In this document: positions 25,858-34,464 of the stretch, in pieces | Position numbering within the stretch: the stretch's first letter is position 1 | How the letters are laid out: each line of letters begins with the position of its first letter | Assembly (NCBI GenBank): GCA_017431345.1 | Contig: JAFRLH010000057.1 | Location: forward strand, 39,952-103,951 | Direction: 5' to 3' | Length of the DNA: 64,000 nt | DNA from: Lachnospiraceae bacterium | GTDB taxonomy: Bacteria > Bacillota > Clostridia > Lachnospirales > Lachnospiraceae | Translations under genes and position numbers: made by a program | The notes under the pieces: generated by a model | What the model was told of the DNA's origin: nothing | Seen by the model: the letters and a program-made list of their open reading frames with translations, nothing else | The model's database searches: none

Positions 25858-25905
25858 GAAAAACAGAGGAGAGGGAGGCAGCAACCTCCCTCTCCTCTGT
25901 TTTTC
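25858..25905. terminator. Strong bidirectional terminator
   Basis: Bases 25858-25878 and 25885-25905 form a perfect 21-base-pair stem around a 6-base loop, with an A-run on the left and a T-run on the right. It serves both the converging SH3 gene and the deacetylase gene; its right edge touches the deacetylase stop codon. Confidence 0.92.
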
Positions 25906-27396
25906 TCAGTCTTCGTCGATCCGTTTCGGACCGGAATAAGTGTGATTCACATGGAGCTTCAGCGGTTCGTTGTAATATTCATACAGTTCTGAAACCGTCA
26001 CCAGCTTGTATCCCTCCTCGACCAGCTTCGGAATCACCCGCTTCGCCGCTTCGATCGTCTCGGCATGGATGTCATGCATCAGGATGATATCACCGCCGCG
26101 GACGTTGTCCATAATATTATCGTATGTCTTGTCGGGATCCCTGGTCTTCCAGTCCAGCGTATCCAGTGACCACAGAATGATGGGAAGCTCCAGTTCCTGT
26201 TTGATCTCCGGATTGTCTGCTCCGTAAGGCGGCCGGATCACGGTCACTTTTCCGCCGGGCACGGCCGCTTCCACGGCCTGTGTGCATTTGGCGATCTCCG
26301 TATCCCGGGTCTCCTTCGATGATTTTCTCAGATGCGCATGGCTCCAGGTATGGTTGCCGAGCTCGCATCCCAGATCCCATTCCCGCTGCAGGATCGCTTC
26401 GTTTCCTTCCACGCGTTCACCGACGATAAAGAATGTTGCGTGGGCGTTGTACTGCTCCAGCACATCCAGCAGTTCGTTGGTCGTCTTGTCGGAAGGCCCG
26501 TCGTCAAAGGTAAGCGCGATGGCCGGCGGCTTGTCTTCCGGCGCGACAGCATCTGCAGCGGCTGTTTCCGTCTGTGATTCCGCAGCGGTTCCGGTTTCGC
26601 TTTCCCCGGTCTCATCCATGGTTCCGGCTGTTTCATCCGCTGAATCCGTCACGCTTTCTTCCGCCTGCATGCTGTTTCCTTCCGCATTCATTCCCTGCGA
26701 TTCATTCTGGACGGTCTGACTGCCGTTTTTTCCGCCGCCGGTCTTGATCCGGGGAATAATGACAACGAACAGTACGACCAGCGCAAGTACTGCAGCGCAG
26801 GCTGCAAGCAGCTTTCCGGTGCTGATGCCGCCGCCGCGTCCCGATTTCTTCCGGCGTCTCCGGTTCCTGTTCCGTACGATATCGTCGTGGCGCCTTACCG
26901 CCGACACGGATCTCATGACGACGTCCGGGTCCGGTTCCTTCACGGGAGGCATCGCCTGCTCTTTCGGTGAAGGGACAGGCACCGGTCCGGCTGCAGGTCT
27001 TCTGCGGGCTGTCTTTTTTTCCGCCGGTGCGGGCGTCTCGTCTTCCGCTTCCTCTGTTTCTGCCGTTTCTTCGGAAACGCTTTCTGCCTCTTCTTCCGAG
27101 ATCATTTCCTGCACGTTTTCTGCAAGCTCTTCGGCGATCTCGGTCTCTTCCGCAGTCTCTGCATCCGCGGTATCGATCTTATTGGTTCCTGAAGATGCCG
27201 GCCTGTCGGGTCTTCTGTGTGAAAGCTTTCCGGCGGAACGCAGCAGCGAATCGATCGTATCCCTGCCGGAAATATGATGTTCGTCACTTTGTCCGGCGGG
27301 TCCGTCCTTCGATACGGAACTCCCGTGCCGTTCCGCAGCCCGCCGCCTGTATTTTTCGGCGATCTCTTCAGATCTTGATTTTGTATTTTTTGCCAT
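25906..27396 (-). CDS. Membrane-anchored polysaccharide deacetylase
   Basis: A 496-residue protein with a long, charged cytoplasmic region (1-190), one membrane helix (about 194-216), a Gln/Glu/Thr linker and an extracellular NodB domain (about 290-480). The catalytic motifs are intact: TFDDG (296-300), H349-W-S-x-H353, RPPYG (388-392) and a C-terminal His at 441. It probably deacetylates N-acetylglucosamine or N-acetylmuramic acid of peptidoglycan, a lysozyme-resistance trait. The 190-residue acidic cytoplasmic part is larger than usual. A GGAGAG site precedes the ATG. Confidence 0.92.
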   Translation of the reverse strand: MAKNTKSRSEEIAEKYRRRAAERHGSSVSKDGPAGQSDEHHISGRDTIDSLLRSAGKLSHRRPDRPASSGTNKIDTADAETAEETEIAEELAENVQEMISEEEAESVSEETAETEEAEDETPAPAEKKTARRRPAAGPVPVPSPKEQAMPPVKEPDPDVVMRSVSAVRRHDDIVRNRNRRRRKKSGRGGGISTGKLLAACAAVLALVVLFVVIIPRIKTGGGKNGSQTVQNESQGMNAEGNSMQAEESVTDSADETAGTMDETGESETGTAAESQTETAAADAVAPEDKPPAIALTFDDGPSDKTTNELLDVLEQYNAHATFFIVGERVEGNEAILQREWDLGCELGNHTWSHAHLRKSSKETRDTEIAKCTQAVEAAVPGGKVTVIRPPYGADNPEIKQELELPIILWSLDTLDWKTRDPDKTYDNIMDNVRGGDIILMHDIHAETIEAAKRVIPKLVEEGYKLVTVSELYEYYNEPLKLHVNHTYSGPKRIDED

Positions 27397-27605
27397 TCTT
27401 GTTCTCTCCGATTGTATATGTCCAATAAAACAGAAATGATCGCTGTTTGTTTATTCTGATCCGGTCACAGGCGCCGTCCCTGATGGAGAAGGCCTGTTCC
27501 CGGCTCAATTTAACATAATATCAGAATGTCAAAGACATAGCAAGGAAAGGGCGGAAAGAAAATCTTATAAAATCCTTATTTCTTGCAGATCTGCCGTTTT
27601 TGTTC

Positions 27606-27633
27606 TTGCCTGCAGAGACGGAAATGATATAAT
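27606..27633 (+). promoter_or_regulatory. Possible promoter of the deaminase-like gene
   Basis: TTGCCT (27606-27611) and a consensus TATAAT (27628-27633) are separated by 16 bases, about 65 bases before the start codon. Confidence 0.5.
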
Positions 27634-27698
27634 TATAACAATAAACGGGAGCGGCCATCTTGCCGCGGGAGCAGAAAGGATAGAAAGGATGCCTTAAG

Positions 27699-30170
27699 AT
27701 GAAAGAACGGACCCGTTTTTCCGGTTTCTGTCTGGACAGGGAAAAAGATATCATCGTCGATCTTGACAGGGAAGGCGAGGATCTGTTTTACGTGCTCAGG
27801 ACACCCAATCACAGGACAGGCAATCTGATCACGAATCTGGCCGGGCTGTGCAGCCTGCCTGTATCCCTGGATGAAAACGGCCTCAAAGTCATCAGGGGAA
27901 AGATCCCGTGTTATATCGACGGTTATAACAGGCAGCTGTGGATCTTCCGCCTGGGAAATACGAAAATCGCGAACATTTTCCCGGACGGGACCGTGGAAAT
28001 GAAGGCGTCAGTCCCTGCGATCTCCAAGACGCTGATGAGCCAGACGAAGGATTATCGGCTGGATATCAAAAAGACCATCGTAAAAACGTATATTGAAAGA
28101 GACGTGAAATTCCGTACGGATCTGCATACGCATATGAATGCGAACCTGCCTCCGGATATTCTGATCGCACTCGGGATCGCCCACCAGATCCGTTACCCGC
28201 TGTATTATATAAAGAAACTTTCACTCCGTCTGACGGCAGAGCAGCGGGACAGCCTGGAAAAGAGGCGCGCGGTCACTGCGGAAAAATATAAGGATTCCCC
28301 GCTTACCGGGAAATATCACGACAGGAAGATCGACGACAATACGTTCCTGAATTTTGCGGACCTGATCCTGAAGAATCCGAAGGATGCAGCCTATAACATC
28401 CCCCGGATCAGGGCGTCTCTTGCCATCATGAAAGACGGGCAGGCTGTCTTCACAAATCTGGAAAAAGTATATCTTTACCGGTATGTGTTCACAAAAGGTA
28501 CATCATCTGATGATAAAATGACCATAAGCGAAGACCAGCTCCTGCGGATCCCGGATGCGGACATCAGAAAATGCGTGCAGCAGATGTTCGCAGACCGGAA
28601 AAATCCGGCCTATGCCGGCAGCACGCTTTTCCAGGACAAGCTTCTGTGGATCGCCAGGAACAGCCGCAGCCAGGGGATAGAATACCTTGAGATCTCGGAC
28701 ACAACACTGGTCAGGGATCCGCAGGCGGCTGATATGCTGGCCCAGGTCCATCAGGTCATGCCTGCCATCCGGAAGGAGACCGGCGTCACGATCCGTTTCC
28801 TGGCAGCGATCCGGCGCATCGCGCTGACGATCGTGAAGGACAGCATTTCTCCGGAGGATTATTTCCGGGAGAATCTGCAGGTGCTCGGCGCGGTGGCGGA
28901 GGATCCGTACGTTGCCGGCGCAGACATTATCGGGGAAGAGATCAATGATATCAGGGAACTGAAGCCGGTCATCCAGGAGATCGTCCGGATCGCCGGAGCG
29001 ATTCCCGGATTTACAGTCCGGATCCATGCCGGAGAGAATGACAGTCTTCGTGATAATGTCGCCAACAGCATTGCCTGCGTGAAAGAATCGCTTGTATCAG
29101 GCCAGCCAATGCCCAGGATCCGGATCGGGCACGGCCTTTACACGGCAGATCTGCATTCCAGAGCCGGGAAACAGCTGATCCGGGATCTCAAGGATTGCGG
29201 CGCGGTGCTGGAATTTCAGATCACTTCCAATGTCAGACTGAATAACCTGACGTCGGTGGAGAGGCATCCGCTGAAACAGTATCTGGCCGGCGGTGTCCGC
29301 TGCGTACAGGGGACGGACGGCGGAGGCATCTACGGAACAGGTTCCATCGACGAGCAGCTGACGCTTGAGAAGCTGCTGGATCTGAACGGGGAAGAGATGT
29401 ACCGCATGAGGCAGTGCGAGGAGGAAGTCTGCCGGCAGTCGCTGGCGGATTTTGAAAACGGACAGGAAACGTTTTCCCGCAAAGCGGTGCAGGATATCGC
29501 TGCTTATTACAGAGAGGCGATCCGCGACAGCAAGATCCGGGACGATCTTCCCGCTGCGAACGGAGACCGGAAGCCGGCCGGAGAAGTGCTTGCCGGGCAG
29601 ATCGAAGCGCTGCCGTATGACAGGATGCCGGTCGTGCTCGTGGGCGGCAGTTTTTCCGGAGACCGGAGGACGTATGAACGGAAAGGGTACGGGAAACGGC
29701 TCATCGACGGCCTGCTGAAGACGGCAGACCCCGAAAAAGTCTTTTTCATGATCGGACACAAGCTGACCGGTTACGAGCGGTACCTGGAAGAGAAGAACAG
29801 AACGGAATACGGCGGGAAGTTCAGGATCTATGCGATGGTGCCGTCCATGATCGACGGTCACGAAGCCGCAAAGCTTAAGAAGAGCGGTGTGAAGATCAGG
29901 GTCTCGATCGAATCCTCCCCGATGGGACTTTACAAGAGCATCGCTTATGAAGTGTTCAAGCACAGGACCTCGGTCCTGATCGCGCTCTGCGGAAACAGCG
30001 CGGGCGCCAATATGATCCAGGAGGCGAAAAACGCCAAGAACAAGTGCAGGATCTATGTGAGCACCCACTCCCGGATCCTGCGGACAAAAGCAGCTTCCCT
30101 GCAGGGATATGTTACGCTGTTCTCCGATGAAAAAGAGATACTCGGAAAAATAGAGAAAGATATAAACTGA
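27699..30170 (+). CDS. Adenosine-deaminase-like protein with extra N- and C-terminal domains
   Basis: An 823-residue protein, far longer than standard adenosine deaminases (about 330-350). Residues 1-125 are a beta-rich extension. Residues 135-610 carry deaminase motifs: H143-T-H145 in DLHTH, HAGE (443-446), the catalytic-loop His478 in IGHG, TSN (509-511) and metal-ligand Asp540 in QGTDGGG. The second Asp of the usual TDD pair is Gly541. The last 185 residues form a separate Rossmann-like unit (VVLVGGSFSG near 645, ALCGNSAGANM later) resembling SLOG nucleotide-sensor folds; that match is tentative. It ends 16 bases before hflK and is probably co-transcribed with it. Substrate unknown; adenosine, AMP or a modified nucleotide are candidates. 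Confidence 0.75.
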   Translation: MKERTRFSGFCLDREKDIIVDLDREGEDLFYVLRTPNHRTGNLITNLAGLCSLPVSLDENGLKVIRGKIPCYIDGYNRQLWIFRLGNTKIANIFPDGTVEMKASVPAISKTLMSQTKDYRLDIKKTIVKTYIERDVKFRTDLHTHMNANLPPDILIALGIAHQIRYPLYYIKKLSLRLTAEQRDSLEKRRAVTAEKYKDSPLTGKYHDRKIDDNTFLNFADLILKNPKDAAYNIPRIRASLAIMKDGQAVFTNLEKVYLYRYVFTKGTSSDDKMTISEDQLLRIPDADIRKCVQQMFADRKNPAYAGSTLFQDKLLWIARNSRSQGIEYLEISDTTLVRDPQAADMLAQVHQVMPAIRKETGVTIRFLAAIRRIALTIVKDSISPEDYFRENLQVLGAVAEDPYVAGADIIGEEINDIRELKPVIQEIVRIAGAIPGFTVRIHAGENDSLRDNVANSIACVKESLVSGQPMPRIRIGHGLYTADLHSRAGKQLIRDLKDCGAVLEFQITSNVRLNNLTSVERHPLKQYLAGGVRCVQGTDGGGIYGTGSIDEQLTLEKLLDLNGEEMYRMRQCEEEVCRQSLADFENGQETFSRKAVQDIAAYYREAIRDSKIRDDLPAANGDRKPAGEVLAGQIEALPYDRMPVVLVGGSFSGDRRTYERKGYGKRLIDGLLKTADPEKVFFMIGHKLTGYERYLEEKNRTEYGGKFRIYAMVPSMIDGHEAAKLKKSGVKIRVSIESSPMGLYKSIAYEVFKHRTSVLIALCGNSAGANMIQEAKNAKNKCRIYVSTHSRILRTKAASLQGYVTLFSDEKEILGKIEKDIN

Positions 30171-30186
30171 GGAAAGGAGCACTTCT

Positions 30187-31332
30187 ATGACATCTATTCT
30201 GATCGTGGCGCTCATCTTTGCATTCTGGCTCTTCCAGGAGATCAGAAGCGGAAAGATCGATGTGTCAAAATTCACCTCCTCTTTCGGGAAAGGCGGACCG
30301 GGGCCAAAACGGAAGACGGGAAATACCGTGGATATGGACGGACCGGAAAGACCGAAGGGCAGTGCGAAAAAGATCCTGCCGAAGATCCTTGGGGCCGTGA
30401 TCATTATCCTGGCGCTGGGATTTATCGGACTGGACGGATTCTACAGGGTGTCCGAACAGGAAAACGCCGTGCTCACCATGTTCGGAAAAGTGATCCGGAC
30501 GGATACGGCCGGCCTGTATTTCAAGATCCCGTTCATCCAGCAGGTGAACCTGGTGGATATGACCACACACGGCACCGGCATCGGCTATTCGCTGGACGAC
30601 GGACAGAATATCGACAATACCGATGACAGCATCATGATCACCTCGGATTTCAATCTCCTCGATATCGATTTCTATCTGGAATACAAGGTGAACGATCCGA
30701 TCGCGTATATCTACAATTCCAACGCACCGGAGGAAGTCCTGCGGAATCTGACCATTGCCTCCATCCGTTCGGTCGTTTCCGATTATACGATCGACGACGC
30801 GATGACGACCGGGAAGGGAGCGATCCAGTCGGAGGTGAAGGAGCGGCTGCAGACCCAGCTTTCCGATAAAAATATCGGACTTACGGTTGTCAACATCTCC
30901 ATTCAGGATGCGGATCCGCCCACGGCAGATGTCGTCAAGGCGTTCAAGGCGGTGGAAAATGCCAAGCAGGGCAAGGATACCGCGCTGAACAATGCAAAAC
31001 AGTACCAGAACGAGCAGATCCCTGCAGCCAAAGCCGAAGCCGACCGGATAAAGCAGAACGCGGAAGCGAAGAAGGCGGCGAGGATCGCGGAAGCCGAAGG
31101 CCAGGCGGCCAGGTTCAACCAGATGTATGATCAGTACAAACTGAATCCGCTGATCACCAAGCAGAGGATCTTCTACGAGACCATGGAAGACATCCTTCCG
31201 GGACTCAAGGTGATCATTACGGACGGACAGACCCAGACGCTTCTGCCGCTGGAGAACTTTGCGGGAGCAGGAGAGACTGCAGCGCCGGCTGCAGGTGCTG
31301 AAACAGAAGGAGAGGAGGCGGCTGTACAATGA
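30187..31332 (+). CDS. hflK: HflK-type SPFH membrane protein
   Basis: A 381-residue SPFH protein. It has a short N-terminal hydrophobic segment, a Lys/Gly-rich region, a membrane helix (about 62-85), then the SPFH core (EQENAVLTMFGKVIRTDTAGL, IPFIQQVNLVDMTT) and a coiled Ala/Lys/Glu arm. HflK pairs with HflC in a large membrane cage that controls the FtsH protease; ftsH lies 13 kb away in this window. The stop overlaps the hflC start by four bases (ATGA). AAAGGAG precedes the ATG. Confidence 0.9.
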   Translation: MTSILIVALIFAFWLFQEIRSGKIDVSKFTSSFGKGGPGPKRKTGNTVDMDGPERPKGSAKKILPKILGAVIIILALGFIGLDGFYRVSEQENAVLTMFGKVIRTDTAGLYFKIPFIQQVNLVDMTTHGTGIGYSLDDGQNIDNTDDSIMITSDFNLLDIDFYLEYKVNDPIAYIYNSNAPEEVLRNLTIASIRSVVSDYTIDDAMTTGKGAIQSEVKERLQTQLSDKNIGLTVVNISIQDADPPTADVVKAFKAVENAKQGKDTALNNAKQYQNEQIPAAKAEADRIKQNAEAKKAARIAEAEGQAARFNQMYDQYKLNPLITKQRIFYETMEDILPGLKVIITDGQTQTLLPLENFAGAGETAAPAAGAETEGEEAAVQ

Positions 31333-32207
31333 AGAATATCGGCGGAAAGATCATAGCTTTGCTGGCTGCCGTAATCGTCGCTGTATGCATCTCCAATGCG
31401 CTTTTTACGGTCCATGTAAAGGAATATGTCGCGGTAAGGCAGTTCGGGAAGATCGTCAAAGTCATCTCCGAGCCGGGACTGAATTTCAAAATCCCGTTCG
31501 TTCAGACCACCCAGCGTGTGTCCGCGGCGACAAGGGTGTACGATATTGCCGCGTCCGACGTCATTACCAGGGATAAGAAGACGATGATCGCGGATGATTA
31601 TGTTCTCTGGAGGGTCGTCGATCCGACAAAATATATCCAGACGCTGAACGCGCTGGATTCGCGGGCGCAGGAGCGCATTGACGCTTCGGCTTATAACGCG
31701 ACCAAGAACGTCATTTCTTCCATGACCCAGGACGAAGTCATCGCCGCCAGAGGCGAAAAGCTGGGGAGCCTGATCACGGAGGAATCCAATGATACGATGG
31801 ACGGCTACGGCATCGAGATCATCCAGACGCAGATCAAGGCGCTGGACCTGCCGGAGGACAACAAGGACGCCGTCTATCAGAGAATGATCTCCGAACGGCA
31901 GAATATAGCCGCTTCCTATAAGGCAGAGGGCGATTCCGAGGCACAGCTGATCCGGAACGAGACGGATAAAGAAGTATCCGTGACCAAGGCGGAGGCGAAG
32001 AAGGAAGCTGCCGTCATCGAAGCCCAGGGAGAAGCCGAGTATATGCGGATCCTGCAGGAAGCCTACAATAACGAAGACAAGGCGGATTTCTACAATTATA
32101 TCAGAAGCCTGGACGCGCTGAAGGCGTCCTTAAAAGGAGAGAACAAGACCATTATTCTTGACAAGGATTCGGAGCTTGCGAAGATCCTTTACGGAACCGC
32201 GGAATAA
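31329..32207 (+). CDS. hflC: HflC-type SPFH membrane protein
   Basis: A 292-residue partner of HflK. A single N-terminal membrane helix (about 6-25) is followed by the SPFH core (VKEYVAVRQFGKIVKVISEPGL) and a coiled arm (SEAQLIRNETDKEVSVTKAEAK). It is translationally coupled to hflK by a four-base overlap. Together they probably form the membrane enclosure that restricts FtsH access. Confidence 0.92.
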   Translation: MKNIGGKIIALLAAVIVAVCISNALFTVHVKEYVAVRQFGKIVKVISEPGLNFKIPFVQTTQRVSAATRVYDIAASDVITRDKKTMIADDYVLWRVVDPTKYIQTLNALDSRAQERIDASAYNATKNVISSMTQDEVIAARGEKLGSLITEESNDTMDGYGIEIIQTQIKALDLPEDNKDAVYQRMISERQNIAASYKAEGDSEAQLIRNETDKEVSVTKAEAKKEAAVIEAQGEAEYMRILQEAYNNEDKADFYNYIRSLDALKASLKGENKTIILDKDSELAKILYGTAE

Positions 32208-32214
32208 CCCCGGA

Positions 32215-32247
32215 CTGTCATCCGCGGGTCGATCCTCCGGATGACAG
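32215..32247. repeat. Dispersed TGTCATCC-type repeat, copy 3
   Basis: CTGTCATCC (32215-32223) pairs exactly with GGATGACAG (32239-32247), enclosing GCGGGTCGATCCTCC. It stands between hflC and the NfeD promoter and could help end hflC transcription. Confidence 0.65.
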
Positions 32248-32267
32248 AGGGTCTGCTCTACAAGTCG

Positions 32268-32296
32268 TTGCAACATTTTCATTATTTGATTATAAT
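32268..32296 (+). promoter_or_regulatory. Promoter of the NfeD-SPFH operon
   Basis: TTGCAA (32268-32273) and TATAAT (32291-32296) are separated by exactly 17 bases, about 60 bases before the NfeD start. Confidence 0.78.
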
Positions 32297-32354
32297 GAAA
32301 CAAATATCGCTCAGGAAAAAACCTGACCATCTATTTTAGGGAGGAGGGAAACAT

Positions 32355-32792
32355 ATGCCTGCATTTTACTGGCTGTTCATTATGCTGGGTCTTCTGGCTA
32401 TAGAGATCCCTACCATGGGGCTTACCACTATCTGGTTCGCGGGCGGCGCACTGGCTGCGTTCCCGGTCGCCCTGGCAGGGGCGGGACTTCCGGTCCAGGT
32501 GGCGGTCTTTGTCGCGGTATCGCTCATCCTGCTGGTATTCACCAGGCCGATCGCGCAAAGATATCTTAACAGGAACACGGAAAAGACGAATGTTGACAGC
32601 GTGATCGGGAAATATGCACTGGTAACACAGGCCATCGACAACCGGAAAGGCGAAGGACAGGTGCGCATCGAAGGAATGGACTGGTCTGCCAGATCCGCTG
32701 ACGGAGGACCGATCCCCGAAGGTGCAAATGTGAAGGTAGAACGCGTAAAAGGCGTGAAACTCATAGTAACCAAGACAGAGGAAGGAGAATAA
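32355..32792 (+). CDS. NfeD-family membrane protein
   Basis: A 145-residue short-form NfeD protein: three to four membrane segments in the first 75 residues (FYWLFIMLGLLAIEIPTMG), then an OB-fold NfeDC domain (GKYALVTQAIDNRKGEGQVRIEGMDWSARS). NfeD proteins are the standard partners of SPFH/slipin proteins, and the partner begins two bases after this stop. GGGAGGAGG precedes the ATG. The pair is thought to organise membrane microdomains or quality control. Confidence 0.92.
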   Translation: MPAFYWLFIMLGLLAIEIPTMGLTTIWFAGGALAAFPVALAGAGLPVQVAVFVAVSLILLVFTRPIAQRYLNRNTEKTNVDSVIGKYALVTQAIDNRKGEGQVRIEGMDWSARSADGGPIPEGANVKVERVKGVKLIVTKTEEGE

Positions 32793-32794
32793 AA

Positions 32795-33742
32795 ATGGCT
32801 GTATTCGGAAGTATTTTCATCATCGTTCTTATTGTTTTCGTTCTGCTCGTGCTGGCTTCCTGCATTAAGATCGTACCGCAGGCGACGGCAATGATCGTGG
32901 AACGTCTCGGCGCTTATATCGGCACATGGTCCGTCGGCGTTCATCTCAAGATGCCGTTTATCGACAGAGTCGCAAAGAAGGTGAACCTGAAGGAACAGGT
33001 CATCGATTTCAAGCCGCAGCCCGTTATCACGAAGGATAACGTTACGATGCAGATCGATACCGTCGTGTTCTTCCAGATCACGGATCCGAAGCTCTATGCA
33101 TACGGCGTGGAAAATCCGCTGATGGCGATCGAGAACCTGACCGCGACCACGCTGCGTAATATCATCGGTGACCTGGAACTCGACCAGACGCTGACATCCC
33201 GCGAACTGATCAATACCAGGATGCGCACCCAGCTCGATGTAGCGACCGACCCCTGGGGCATCAAGGTGAACCGTGTTGAACTGAAGAATATCATCCCGCC
33301 GCGCGAGATCCAGGATTCCATGGAGAAGCAGATGAAGGCCGAACGTGAAAGACGTGAGAAGATCCTGCAGGCGGAAGGTGAAAAGAAGTCCACGATCCTG
33401 GTCGCGGAAGGACATAAAGAGAAAGCCATCCTGGATGCCCAGGCTGAGAAGGAAGCGGCTATCCTCCGGGCGGAGGCCAAGAAGGAAGCGACCATTAAGG
33501 AAGCCGAAGGTCAGGCGGAAGCCATTATCAAGGTGCAGCAGGCGAACGCGGAAGGTATCAAGCTGATCCGTGACGCAGGCGCTGATGATGCTGTCATCAA
33601 GCTGAGAAGCCTGGAAGCTTTCACGAAGGCGGCGGACGGCAAGGCGACCAAGCTCATTATCCCTTCGAATATTCAGGGACTGGCCGGCACGATCGCATCC
33701 ATTGCCGAGATCGCAAAGGATGCCGAAAAAACAGAAGAGTAA
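32795..33742 (+). CDS. SPFH/Band 7 family protein (QmcA/slipin-like)
   Basis: A 315-residue SPFH protein with one N-terminal membrane helix, the core AYIGTWSVGVHLKMPFIDRV and a long Ala/Lys/Glu coiled arm, ending in a conserved SNIQGLAGTIASIAEI tail. It belongs to the QmcA/stomatin-like group rather than the HflK/C group. It forms a two-gene operon with NfeD. A hairpin follows the gene. Confidence 0.92.
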   Translation: MAVFGSIFIIVLIVFVLLVLASCIKIVPQATAMIVERLGAYIGTWSVGVHLKMPFIDRVAKKVNLKEQVIDFKPQPVITKDNVTMQIDTVVFFQITDPKLYAYGVENPLMAIENLTATTLRNIIGDLELDQTLTSRELINTRMRTQLDVATDPWGIKVNRVELKNIIPPREIQDSMEKQMKAERERREKILQAEGEKKSTILVAEGHKEKAILDAQAEKEAAILRAEAKKEATIKEAEGQAEAIIKVQQANAEGIKLIRDAGADDAVIKLRSLEAFTKAADGKATKLIIPSNIQGLAGTIASIAEIAKDAEKTEE

Positions 33743-33748
33743 AACAGT

Positions 33749-33773
33749 GCTGACCGCATTGCGGTCAGCTTTT
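33749..33773 (+). terminator. Terminator between the SPFH gene and lepB
   Basis: GCTGACCGC (33749-33757) pairs with GCGGTCAGC (33761-33769) and is followed by a short T-run. The ribosome site of lepB begins just after it, so some read-through is likely. Confidence 0.65.
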
Positions 33774-33786
33774 CAGGAGGAACCAG

Positions 33787-34380
33787 GTGGGACGCGCTGA
33801 GAGAGAAAACAAACAGAACTTACAGGCAAAGAACAGCATGCTGAAGGAGCTTATCCCCTATATCATACTTCTGGCGGTCGTGCTGCTTCTCAGGATCTTT
33901 ATCCTGATCAATGCAGTGATCCCCAGCGAATCGATGGAGAATACGATACTGCGGCATACAAGGGTAATGGGACTGAAATGCAGTTACTGGTTCTCGGAAC
34001 CGCAGCGGGGAGATATCATCGTTTTTGATGCGCCGGACGAGCCCGGCACACTGTTCGTAAAACGTCTGATCGGCGTGCCCGGAGACGAAGTCGAGGTGAC
34101 TGCAGGAAAGGTCTACCTGAACGGGCAGGAGCTTACGGAAGAGTATCTGAAAGAGGAACCCTATGACTGGACCGGGGATTTCGGACCGGTGACCGTGCCG
34201 GAAGGATGTTATTTCTTCATGGGCGACAACCGGAACGATTCGCTGGATGCCAGATACTGGGAGAACACCTGGGTCACGGAGGACGCCATGGTCGGAAAGG
34301 TCTATTTTTCCTACTGGCCGCTTTCCCGCATAAAATGGATCGCAGACTCCGATGGAAAAACATTTGACGGATTTCAATAA
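33787..34380 (+). CDS. lepB: Signal peptidase I
   Basis: A 197-residue type I signal peptidase with one N-terminal membrane helix (about 22-42). The catalytic serine is Ser49 in PSESME and the general base is Lys92 in LFVKRLIGVPGD; GDNRNDSLDARYW is the last family box. It starts with GTG, supported by AGGAGG six bases before; no ATG fits as well. It cleaves signal peptides from exported proteins, several of which are encoded in this window. Confidence 0.95.
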   Translation: MGRAERENKQNLQAKNSMLKELIPYIILLAVVLLLRIFILINAVIPSESMENTILRHTRVMGLKCSYWFSEPQRGDIIVFDAPDEPGTLFVKRLIGVPGDEVEVTAGKVYLNGQELTEEYLKEEPYDWTGDFGPVTVPEGCYFFMGDNRNDSLDARYWENTWVTEDAMVGKVYFSYWPLSRIKWIADSDGKTFDGFQ

Positions 34381-34406
34381 AAGTGCTGGCATTCCGGTAT
34401 CACATG

Positions 34407-34415
34407 TGCTATAAT
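34407..34415 (+). promoter_or_regulatory. Extended -10 promoter of tig
   Basis: TGCTATAAT combines a consensus TATAAT with the extended TGN element, about 50 bases before the tig start. No good -35 box is seen, as is usual for this class. Confidence 0.65.
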
Positions 34416-34464
34416 GGCGACTTGACCGGGCGAAAATGCACGGGATGAACAAGGAGGATGCACC

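Noticed and set aside
27699-30170. Assignment as a RADAR anti-phage RdrB protein
   Set aside because: Size and deaminase fold are suggestive, but there is no RdrA-type ATPase next to it and one active-site Asp is replaced; kept only as a comparison.
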